DNA from: Novilysobacter selenitireducens
GTDB lineage: Bacteria > Pseudomonadota > Gammaproteobacteria > Xanthomonadales > Xanthomonadaceae
Length of the DNA stretch: 64,000 nt
Assembly: GCF_020026895.1 (NCBI RefSeq)
Contig: NZ_JAINZW010000001.1
Coordinates: 620,001-684,000, forward strand
Reading direction: 5' to 3'
Shown piece by piece: positions 43,233-55,619 of the stretch (its first letter is position 1; each line of letters starts with the position of its first letter). The translations under genes were made by a program, and so were the position numbers. The notes under the pieces are model-generated. The model did not search any database, was not told where the DNA came from, and saw only the letters and a program-made list of their open reading frames with translations.

Positions 43233-45053
43233 TCACGTTGCCTCCTGCCATGGCCGGCTCAGGCGCATCGCGGCGATGATCAGGCCGACGTGCGAGTAGG
43301 TCTGGGGGAAGTTGCCCCAGGCCTCGCCGTCGCCGAACTCGAGGTCTTCCGACAGCAGGCCGAGCGGGTTGCGGCGGGCGAGGATGCGCTCGAACATCTC
43401 GCGCGCTTCGTCCTCGCGGCCGATCGCGGCGAGCGCGTCGATGTACCAGAAGGTGCAGATCGTGAAGCTGGTTTCGGGCGTGCCGAAATCGTCCGGCGCG
43501 ACGTAGCGGAACAGCGCGTCGCCCTGGCGCAGGTCGCGGCCGATGGCCTCGACCGTGGCGATGAAGCGAGAGTCGTGCGGCTCGACGAAACCCAGGTCGG
43601 CCAACAGCAACAGCGACGCGTCCAGGCGCTTGCCGTCCAGGGACTCGACGAAGTGGCCGAGCTCCTTGTCGAAGGCGTGCTCCAGGATGTGGGCGCGCAT
43701 GTGCGAGGCGCGACCGGCCCAGTGCGTTGCGCGGTCCTCCAGCCCGAGGTGGGCGGCGATCTTCGCCAGCCGGTCGCACGCCGCCCAGCACATCACGCTG
43801 GAGTAGGTGTGCACCTCGGCGCGGCCGCGGAACTCCCACAGGCCGGCGTCGGGCTGGTCGTACAGGGCGAACGCGCGGTCGCCCACCGGCTCGAGCCGGC
43901 GGAACATCGACGTATCGCCGCGGTGCGCCAGGCGCCGGTCGAAGAACAGCTGCGTCGACGCCAGCACCACGCTGCCGTACACGTCGTGCTGCTTCTGCAC
44001 CCATGCCAGGTTGCCGCGGCGCACCGGGCCCATGCCGCGGTACCCGGCCAGCGAGGGCACCTCGTCCTCGGCCAGCTCCACCTCGAAGCCGATGCCGTAC
44101 AGCGGCTGCAGCTCGCCATCCACCGCGCCGGCGGCGTTACCGGCGATGTTGAAGACGTAGCGCAGGTAGTCCTCCATCGAGCGCGTCGCGCCCAGCCGGT
44201 TGAGCGCGCGCACCACGAATGCGGCATCGCGCAGCCAGCAGTAGCGGTAGTCCCAGTTGCGCACGGTGTGCGGCGCCTCGGGGATGGAAGACGTGATGGC
44301 CGCGACGATCGCGCCGGTCTCCTCGTATTGGCACAGCTTCAGCGTGATCGCGGCGCGGATCACCGCCTCCTGCCAGTCCAGCGGGATCGACAGGTAGCGC
44401 ACCCACTCGCGCCAGTAGTCGATGGTCTGTTCCTCGGCGTGGCGCACGAACGCCGCCACCGGTTGGGTCAACGTCTCGTCCGGCCCGAGCACCAGGTGCA
44501 CCTCGCGATCGAGGACGAACGGCAGCGCATCGCGCACCAGCCGCACGGGGACGTCGCTGGTCAGGCGCAGCGTGAAGCCGGGCACGAGGTAGCGGATGTG
44601 GTTGCTGCCCCATGTCGTCTCCGGCACGGCGGCGCCGTAGTCGGCGAGCGGGCGCAGGCGCACACGGATGCGCGGGCTGCCCGCGAGCGGCCGCACCCGC
44701 CGCGCCAGCATCACCGGACGGTAGAAGCGGTCGTGCTGGTGCCAGCGGGGTGCGAAGTCGGTGACTTCGACTGCGCCGCCGTGGCGGTCACGCAGCACCG
44801 TGCGCAGCACCGCGGTGTTGTCGAGATACGTCTGCTCGGCGCTCTCCAGGTCTTCCAGCTCGATGGCGTAGTCGCCGCCCGGGTGCTGGCTCGGCGAGAG
44901 CAGGGCGCAGAAGGTCGGGTCGCCGTCGAAGGCCGGCACGCAGCCCCAGACGATGCGGGCCTGGCCGTCGACCAGGGCGGCGATGCTGCCGTTGCCGATC
45001 AGGCCCAGGTCGAGCGTCTGCGCATACGTGGCGTTGTCGGGACGCGCGCTCAT
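43233..45053 (-). CDS. GH15 family glycoside hydrolase (trehalase / glucoamylase-like)
   Basis: The product is 606 residues: an N-terminal beta-sandwich domain (about 10-230; LGLIGNGSIAALVDGQARIVWGCVP) and an alpha/alpha-barrel GH15 domain (about 240-600; RNWDYRYCWLRDAAF, then LAHRGDTSMF, YIDALAAIG, GNFPQTYSHVGLI). Cytoplasmic GH15 enzymes of this type, placed between otsB and otsA, are often annotated glucoamylase; some have been shown to be trehalases. No signal peptide is visible. ATG 45053 overlaps the otsB stop in ATGA; an in-frame ATG at 45077 is less likely. Confidence 0.88.
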   Translation of the reverse strand: MSARPDNATYAQTLDLGLIGNGSIAALVDGQARIVWGCVPAFDGDPTFCALLSPSQHPGGDYAIELEDLESAEQTYLDNTAVLRTVLRDRHGGAVEVTDFAPRWHQHDRFYRPVMLARRVRPLAGSPRIRVRLRPLADYGAAVPETTWGSNHIRYLVPGFTLRLTSDVPVRLVRDALPFVLDREVHLVLGPDETLTQPVAAFVRHAEEQTIDYWREWVRYLSIPLDWQEAVIRAAITLKLCQYEETGAIVAAITSSIPEAPHTVRNWDYRYCWLRDAAFVVRALNRLGATRSMEDYLRYVFNIAGNAAGAVDGELQPLYGIGFEVELAEDEVPSLAGYRGMGPVRRGNLAWVQKQHDVYGSVVLASTQLFFDRRLAHRGDTSMFRRLEPVGDRAFALYDQPDAGLWEFRGRAEVHTYSSVMCWAACDRLAKIAAHLGLEDRATHWAGRASHMRAHILEHAFDKELGHFVESLDGKRLDASLLLLADLGFVEPHDSRFIATVEAIGRDLRQGDALFRYVAPDDFGTPETSFTICTFWYIDALAAIGREDEAREMFERILARRNPLGLLSEDLEFGDGEAWGNFPQTYSHVGLIIAAMRLSRPWQEAT

Positions 45054-45793
45054 GGTTGTGCGGCCTCCACCAGCCATGACCGGACTTCAGCGGGCGAGGC
45101 CAGTCCGTGCCGCGCGCAACTGGGCTGCCGGTCGCCGACCAGGACGGCGATGCCGCCGTGGGCCAGCACCGCCTCGAAGCCATGCTCGTCGGTGTGGTCG
45201 TCGCCCACGAACACCGGCGTGCGGCCGGCGAACGGCGCCTCGTCCAGCATGCGCGCCACCGCCGCGCCCTTGTTGGCGCCCTTGGGCCGCAGCTCCAGCA
45301 CGTGGTCGCCGGGTTGCAGGCTGTACCCGGGCAGCCACGCGATCGCCGCCTCGGCCAGGGCCCGCATGGCGGGCTCGGCGTCCGGGTTGCCACGCCAGTG
45401 CAGGGCGATCGTCGCGCCCTTGTCCTCGACCACGGCGCCGGGGTGCCGCAGGGCGACCGTCCGCGCCTCGCCGCGCAGGGTCCGCAGGGGAGTCGGCGGT
45501 TTGGCGGCCGGGCCATCGCCGCGGTGCTCCAGGCCATGCAGGCCGGCCGCCGGCAGCCGCAGCGGGGCGAACAGGTGGTCCAGCTGCTCCAGCGAGCGCC
45601 CGCTGACCAGTGCCAGCGCGCCGTCCAGGCGCCGGTGCAGCACGTCGAGGGCTTCGAGCATGTCGGGGTCGACGTGCACCCGGTGCGGGGCATCGGCGAA
45701 GTCCAGCAGGGTGCCGTCGACATCCAGGAACAGCGCCCAGTCGTCGGAAAAGGGCGGGGGTGGGGGCAGGTCGGGTCGGCGCATGCACGCCAT
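45050..45793 (-). CDS. otsB: trehalose-6-phosphate phosphatase OtsB
   Basis: OtsB removes the phosphate from trehalose-6-phosphate. The product is 247 residues with a HAD fold: nucleophile motif FLDVDGTLLDFAD near residue 21, ALVSGRSLEQLDHLF, the cap region, LELRPKGANKGAAVARML and the acidic motif VFVGDDHTDEHGF. The start is uncertain: ATG 45793 (MACMRRPD) and ATG 45784 both lack a clear ribosome site. It is the first gene of the trehalose unit and is divergent from clpB. Confidence 0.93.
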   Translation of the reverse strand: MACMRRPDLPPPPPFSDDWALFLDVDGTLLDFADAPHRVHVDPDMLEALDVLHRRLDGALALVSGRSLEQLDHLFAPLRLPAAGLHGLEHRGDGPAAKPPTPLRTLRGEARTVALRHPGAVVEDKGATIALHWRGNPDAEPAMRALAEAAIAWLPGYSLQPGDHVLELRPKGANKGAAVARMLDEAPFAGRTPVFVGDDHTDEHGFEAVLAHGGIAVLVGDRQPSCARHGLASPAEVRSWLVEAAQP

Positions 45794-45840
45794 AGTGAGC
45801 AGCCGGGTGTAAGCATCGGGTGGACGGGGGCGGCCCCCTG

Positions 45841-45868
45841 TTGAAGGCGGCCGGTGGAAGCCGCATCT
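45841..45868 (+). promoter_or_regulatory. possible sigma-32 promoter of clpB
   Basis: TTGAAG (45841-45846), a 14-bp spacer and CCGCATCT (45861-45868) resemble the heat-shock pattern CTTGAA-N13-15-CCCATNT. It lies ~50 bp before the clpB ATG. The match is imperfect, but clpB is a known sigma-32 target in related bacteria. Confidence 0.45.
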
Positions 45869-45917
45869 AGCGGGCATCGCGGCCCCGCGCCGCCGTCAAG
45901 ACTCCGAGGACCTCCCC

Positions 45918-48503
<2,586 letters not shown>

Positions 48504-48562
48504 CGGAGCGAGGCGACGCGGTTGTTCCAGCCGCGTCGCCTCGCCAATCCCGCAGGTGACCC

Positions 48563-48640
48563 TGTAGGAGCGGCTTCAGCCGCGATCGTGGAACCGTTCG
48601 CCCGCGTACCCGGTCGATCGCGGCTGAAGCCGCTCCTACA
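48563..48640. repeat. REP cluster 5 (A-A')
   Basis: Palindrome A 48563-48586 and reverse A' 48617-48640, without the inner B pair. It is in the convergent gap between clpB and the antiporter gene. Confidence 0.9.
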
Positions 48641-48651
48641 AAGGTGTCGGG

Positions 48652-50343
48652 TTACGCCACCGCCGGCGGCAGGTGGTGGTCGCCGCGGTACGGCGGGGTC
48701 GCCATCACCATCTCGGCCAGGCTGTGGGCGAGCTCGCGCTCGGCCATCACCGCGGCGTCGGCGCCGTGCTCCAGCAGGTGCTTGACCTCGGCATCGGAGT
48801 GCGCGCGCGCCACGATGGTGAGCCCCGGGTTGAGCTTGCGCAGGTTGGCGATCACCTCGCCGGCCTCGAGCACGTTCGGGATCGCCACCAGCACGGTCTT
48901 GGCGCGCTCGGGTTGGGCCTCGAGCAGCACCCGTTCGTTGACGGCGTTGCCACGGATGGCGGGCAGGCCGGCCTCGCGCGCGCGGTCGACCAGGTCGTCC
49001 TCGCCGTCGATCACCACCACCGGCACCTGCTTTTCCGTCAGCAGGCGGCCCAGCTCGCTGCCCACGCGGCCATGGCCGATCAGGATCACGTGGTTCTCGA
49101 TGTCGTCGGGGATGGGCGGGATCATCATCGGCTGAGGCGACGTGTCGATGCCCGCCGATTCCTCCCGCGCCTGGACGCGCTTGATCCAGGCGAACAGCAG
49201 CGGGTTGACGATGATCGACATCAGCGCGCCAGCCAGAATCAGGTCCTGACCCGTCTCGGGCAGGACGTCCAACGCCACGCCCAGGCCGGCGAGGATGAAG
49301 GAGAACTCGCCGATCTGCGCCAGCGCGGCGGAGATCACCAGCGCGGTGGAATTGGGCTTGCCGAAGGCGCGCACGATCACCCACGCGGCCGCCGACTTGC
49401 CCAGCACGATGATGCCGAAGGTCGCCAGCACCTCCAGCGGCATGATCACCAGGATCATCGGGTTGAACAGCATGCCCACCGACACGAAGAACAGGACCGC
49501 GAACGCATCGCGCAGCGGCAGCGTGTCGTTGGCCGCCTTGTGGCTGAACTCGGATTCGTTGAGCAGCATGCCGGCAAAGAACGCACCCAGCGCGAACGAC
49601 ACCCCGAACATCTCCGCCGAACCGAACGCCACGCCCAGCGCGATGGCGAGCACGCACAGCGTGAACAGCTCGCGCGAGCCCGTCCCGGCGACGCGCTCGA
49701 GGATCCACGGGATGACCCGGCGACCGATGATCAGCATGAAGGCGACGAAGCCGCCGACCTTGAAGAACGTGGTCAGCAGCGCGCCGCCGATGTCCCCGCT
49801 GGCACCTTCGTCGCCGCGCAACACGCCGGCCATCGCCGGAAGCAGGACCAGCGCCAGGACCATCGCCAGGTCTTCGACGATCAGCCAGCCGACCGCGATC
49901 CGCCCGCGCTGGGTTTCGACGACCCGCATCTCCTCCAGCGCCCGGAGCAGCACCACGGTGCTGGCGACCGACAGCGCCAGGCCGAAGACGATGCCGGCGC
50001 CATGGGTCCAGCCCAGGAAGCGCGCCAGGGCCCAGCCCATTACGGTAGCGACGGCGATCTGCACCACCGCGCCGGGCAACGCGATCGCCTTGACCGACAG
50101 CAGGTCGCGCAGCGAGAAGTGCAGGCCGACGCCGAACATCAGCAGGATCACGCCAATCTCGGCCAGCTGCGGCGCCAGCTCCTGGTCGCCGACGAACCCC
50201 GGCGTGAACGGGCCGGCGATGATGCCGGCCACCAGGTACCCCACCAGCGGCGACAGCTTCAACCGCTGCGCCAGCGACCCGAAGATGAACGCAAGCACGA
50301 AGCCTGCCACCAGGATCGCGATCAGTGAGGTGTGGTGGGGCAT
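48652..50343 (-). CDS. CPA2 cation/proton antiporter with TrkA-N domain (YbaL/Kef type)
   Basis: The product is 563 residues: 12-13 membrane helices (about 5-390) of the Na+/H+ exchanger CPA2 family, then a RCK/TrkA-N domain (about 415-535) starting HVILIGHGRVGSELGRLL. It resembles E. coli YbaL (~558 residues) more than KefB/KefC (~600). Members exchange K+ or Na+ for H+ and are gated by nucleotides or thiols. ATG 50343 gives MPHHTSLIAIL, typical of YbaL. It is divergent from the ABC-F gene across 99 bp. Confidence 0.88.
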   Translation of the reverse strand: MPHHTSLIAILVAGFVLAFIFGSLAQRLKLSPLVGYLVAGIIAGPFTPGFVGDQELAPQLAEIGVILLMFGVGLHFSLRDLLSVKAIALPGAVVQIAVATVMGWALARFLGWTHGAGIVFGLALSVASTVVLLRALEEMRVVETQRGRIAVGWLIVEDLAMVLALVLLPAMAGVLRGDEGASGDIGGALLTTFFKVGGFVAFMLIIGRRVIPWILERVAGTGSRELFTLCVLAIALGVAFGSAEMFGVSFALGAFFAGMLLNESEFSHKAANDTLPLRDAFAVLFFVSVGMLFNPMILVIMPLEVLATFGIIVLGKSAAAWVIVRAFGKPNSTALVISAALAQIGEFSFILAGLGVALDVLPETGQDLILAGALMSIIVNPLLFAWIKRVQAREESAGIDTSPQPMMIPPIPDDIENHVILIGHGRVGSELGRLLTEKQVPVVVIDGEDDLVDRAREAGLPAIRGNAVNERVLLEAQPERAKTVLVAIPNVLEAGEVIANLRKLNPGLTIVARAHSDAEVKHLLEHGADAAVMAERELAHSLAEMVMATPPYRGDHHLPPAVA

Positions 50344-50442
50344 TGGCGTTCCTTGGCGTGGATCGGTTCAGGATGTGGGCGGAGCGATGGTGACGCAAGG
50401 CGTGGGGCCGGTTCCGCCACGGTCGGCACGTACAATGGCCGG

Positions 50443-52440
<1,998 letters not shown>

Positions 52441-52504
52441 CCGGGGTTGCCCGGATCGCGCAGGCCCGCGACCATGCCTGCCGGTCCGGCGGGCACAGGC
52501 GTCC

Positions 52505-53713
52505 ATGAGCAACGAACTGATCTACCTGCTGCTGATCTTCGCCCTGCTGGTCATCCCGAGGGCGCTGCAGCGGTTCAAGCTGCCCGCGCCGATCACCTGC
52601 CTGCTGCTGGGCGTGGGCGCGATGCTGCTGTGGGGCGAGCGCACGCACGACCCGGTGGTCGTGCTGCTGTCGACGCTGGGCATCTCCTCGCTGTTCCTGT
52701 TCGCCGGCCTCGAAGTGGATCCGACGCAGCTGCGGCGTGGACTGCGACCGCTGCTGGCGCACCTCGTGGTGCGCAGCATCTCGCTGGTGGCTGTCGCCTG
52801 GTTGGGCTGGGAGTTGCTGGACCTGGCCTGGCAGCCGGCCGCGCTGGTCGCACTTGCGCTGCTGACGCCCTCCACCGGCTTCATCCTCGACACGCTCGAG
52901 CGCCTGGGTCTGGACGAGGAGGAGCGCTTCTGGGTCACCAGCAAGGCGATCGCCGGCGAACTGCTGGCGCTGGTGGTGCTGTTCGTGGTGCTGCTGGCTG
53001 ATGACCCGGTGCAGCTGGGCGTGTCGTCGCTGGCGATGGTCGGGCTGATCATCGGCCTGCCGCTGCTGTTCGTGGCGCTGGGCCGCTGGGTGATGCCGCA
53101 TGCGCCGGGCTCGGAGTTCTCGCTGCTGGTGATGGTCGGCATGGTCGCCGCCTACGTGACCTACAAGCTGGGCGTGTACTACCTGGTGGGCGCGTTCGTG
53201 GCCGGGCTGGCGGCGCGGCTGTTGCACCGCCGGATGCCGCGGCTGGCGTCGGACGACAACCTGCACGCGCTGCGGCTGTTCGCCAGCTTCTTCGTGCCGT
53301 TCTACTTCTTCCATGCCGGCACCGGCATCGTGCGCGACGCGCTGAGCTGGGATGCGTTGTGGATGGGCCTGGGATTGACCGCGGTGGTGGTGCCCGCACG
53401 CGTAGCGGTGGTGTGGGCGCAGCGCCGGCTGATGTTCGGCCAGCGCGGGCGCGGCAACCTGCGGGTGTCGGTGGCGCTGGCGCCGACGCTGGTGTTCACG
53501 CTGGTGCTGGCGCACATCCTGCACGCGCGCTTCGGCATCGACAGCGCGCTGATGGGCGCGCTGATCCTCTACACCGTGCTCAATACGATGCTGCCATCGC
53601 TGCTGCTCAAGGGCCCGTTCGATGTCGACCCGATGGACTCGCGCCTGTCGCGGCATCCGGAGGACGTGCTGCCCGAACCGAACGCTGCGCCGGTGGCACC
53701 GCCCGCTCGTTGA
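52505..53713 (+). CDS. CPA2-type cation/proton antiporter, short form
   Basis: The product is 402 residues with about 11-12 membrane helices and no TrkA-N domain. The pattern LLLGVGAMLLWGE, LGISSLFLFAGLEVDPTQLRRG, LLTPSTGFILDTLE and YLVGAFVAGLAARLL is that of the Na+/H+ exchanger family. The ion specificity cannot be read. ATG 52505 (MSNELIYLLLIF) starts directly with the first helix; it lies 64 bp after the ABC-F gene. Confidence 0.85.
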   Translation: MSNELIYLLLIFALLVIPRALQRFKLPAPITCLLLGVGAMLLWGERTHDPVVVLLSTLGISSLFLFAGLEVDPTQLRRGLRPLLAHLVVRSISLVAVAWLGWELLDLAWQPAALVALALLTPSTGFILDTLERLGLDEEERFWVTSKAIAGELLALVVLFVVLLADDPVQLGVSSLAMVGLIIGLPLLFVALGRWVMPHAPGSEFSLLVMVGMVAAYVTYKLGVYYLVGAFVAGLAARLLHRRMPRLASDDNLHALRLFASFFVPFYFFHAGTGIVRDALSWDALWMGLGLTAVVVPARVAVVWAQRRLMFGQRGRGNLRVSVALAPTLVFTLVLAHILHARFGIDSALMGALILYTVLNTMLPSLLLKGPFDVDPMDSRLSRHPEDVLPEPNAAPVAPPAR

Positions 53714-53804
53714 CCCGCCGATCGACGCGCTAGTCGACCCGCGCGGTTGACCTGCGCCGCCGGGCTGTGTTCCGGTGGACCGCGTTTTCGCAACGGAGCG
53801 GGTG

Positions 53805-55352
53805 ATGGGGACCCTGCACGCCTTCGACTACGCGGTGCTCGCGCTGTACGTGCTGGTGCTGCTGGCCATCTGCTGGCGGGTATCGCGGCGCAGCCCCGAT
53901 GCCGACGAGCTGTTCCTGGCCGGGCGCACGCTCGGGGCCGGCGTCGTGGGCCTGTCGCTGTTCGCGTCCAACATCTCCTCGACCACGCTGATCGGCCTGC
54001 CCGGCGCGGCATGGTCGTCGGGTATCGCGGTGGCCAACTACGAGTGGATGGCGGCGCTGGTGCTGCTGTTCTCGGCGTTGTTCGTGGTGCCGGTGCTGCT
54101 CGGCAACCGCGTCACCACCGTGCCGGAACTGCTCGAGCGGCGCTTCGACGCGCGCCTGCGCAAGTACCTGTCGGCGGTGAGCGTGTTCCTGTCGATCGTG
54201 CTGGACACCGCGGGCAGCCTGTTCGCCGGCGCACTGGTGCTGCAGGTGTTCTTCCCCGCGCTGTCGCTGGCGCCGACGATCGCCGTGCTGGCGTTGTTCG
54301 CGGGGCTCTATACGGCCGCTGGCGGCCTGCGCGCGGTGGTCTACACCGACGCGCTGCAGTCGGTGGTGCTGCTGGTGGGTTCGGCGGTGCTGGCGACGGT
54401 GGTGTTCGCGCAGTTCGACTACTCGTGGGCCGCCGTCGTGGCCTCGGTGCCGGACGGGCACATGTCGCTGATCCGGCCGCTCGACGATCCCGAGCTGCCG
54501 TGGCTCGGCACGTTGATCGGCCTGCCCGTGCTCGGCTTCTACTACTGGACGATGAACCAGTACGTCAGCCAGCGGCTGCTGGGCGCGCGCAGCGTCGAGG
54601 CCGCCGGGCGGGGTGCGTTGCTGGCGGCGGCACTGAAGCTGTTGCCGTTGTTCCTGATGGTGCTGCCCGGCGCGATGGCGGTGGCGCTGCTGCCGGACCT
54701 GCAGCGCGGCGACGAGGTCTTCCCGCGCCTGGTGGGCGAGTACGCGCCCGTGGGGCTGGCCGGCCTGATCCTCGCGGGCCTGCTGGCGGCGATCATGTCG
54801 AGCGTCGATTCGGCGCTCAACTCCGCCTCGACGCTGATCACGGTCGACTTCATCCAGCCGCGCAGGCCCCGGCTGGACGCGCGCGCGCTGGCGCGCATGG
54901 GCCGCATCATCACGCTGGTGCTGATGGTGCTGGCGGCGATGTGGGCGCCGATGATCGACCGCTTCCCCGGCCTGTTCGCCTACCTGCAGCAGACCTTCGC
55001 CTACGTGACCCCGCCACTGGTCGCGGTGTTCCTGCTGGGCCTGTGGTGGAAGCGGCTGGCGGCGACCGCGGCGCTGCGCGCGCTGGTCACCGGCCACGCG
55101 GTCAGCGTGGCGTGGTTCGTGTCCGACCAGCTGGGTTGGGTGTCGCTGCATTTCACCGTCGTGGCGGGCGTGCTGCTGGCGTTGACGGCAGTGGCCGCGA
55201 TCGCGTGGCAGGCCGTGTCCAGGACGTCGCCACGCTCCGATCAGCTGGGCGCCGTCGATGCCACGCGCGCGCCGCAGCCGTCGCGGCGGCTGCAATGGGC
55301 GTGCGCGGCGCTCGTCGCGGTCACGCTCGCGCTCGTTGTTGCCTTCTGGTGA
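53805..55352 (+). CDS. sodium:solute symporter family protein
   Basis: The product is 515 residues with about 13-14 membrane helices of the LeuT fold. Family signatures are DELFLAGRTLGAGVVGLSLFAS (first inverted helix), GLYTAAGGLRAVVYTDALQ and AAIMSSVDSALNSASTLIT. The long form suggests SGLT-type substrates such as sugars, inositol, proline or pantothenate; the actual solute is unknown. ATG 53805 has a GGAG site; a GTG at 53775 would add ten residues. Its position between antiporters and glucosylglycerol genes suggests a link to salt stress. Confidence 0.86.
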   Translation: MGTLHAFDYAVLALYVLVLLAICWRVSRRSPDADELFLAGRTLGAGVVGLSLFASNISSTTLIGLPGAAWSSGIAVANYEWMAALVLLFSALFVVPVLLGNRVTTVPELLERRFDARLRKYLSAVSVFLSIVLDTAGSLFAGALVLQVFFPALSLAPTIAVLALFAGLYTAAGGLRAVVYTDALQSVVLLVGSAVLATVVFAQFDYSWAAVVASVPDGHMSLIRPLDDPELPWLGTLIGLPVLGFYYWTMNQYVSQRLLGARSVEAAGRGALLAAALKLLPLFLMVLPGAMAVALLPDLQRGDEVFPRLVGEYAPVGLAGLILAGLLAAIMSSVDSALNSASTLITVDFIQPRRPRLDARALARMGRIITLVLMVLAAMWAPMIDRFPGLFAYLQQTFAYVTPPLVAVFLLGLWWKRLAATAALRALVTGHAVSVAWFVSDQLGWVSLHFTVVAGVLLALTAVAAIAWQAVSRTSPRSDQLGAVDATRAPQPSRRLQWACAALVAVTLALVVAFW

Positions 55353-55362
55353 GGCCTGCCCC

Positions 55363-55559
55363 TGTAGGAGCGGCTTCAGCCGCGATCGCCTTCCCGGGAG
55401 CCCACACCTGTAGGAGCGACGTGAGTCGCGACCTTCGATCCGGGTGTGTTGCTACGCGGTCGCGACTTACGTCGCTCCTACAACGGTTGCGCGCCTCTGC
55501 GTCGCGCTGCGGGTGCGTCGCTTGTCCCGGTCGTGATCGCGGCTGAAGCCGCTCCTACA
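55363..55559. repeat. REP cluster 6 (A-B-B'-A')
   Basis: Palindromes: A 55363-55386, B 55409-55433, reverse B' 55458-55482, reverse A' 55536-55559. It is in the convergent gap between the symporter and GgpPS genes. Confidence 0.9.
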
Positions 55560-55619
55560 AGGGGTGGATTGATGGCGCACGGAGTGTGCGCCACCGGTCC
55601 ACCGCTCACCGTTCGCCGG

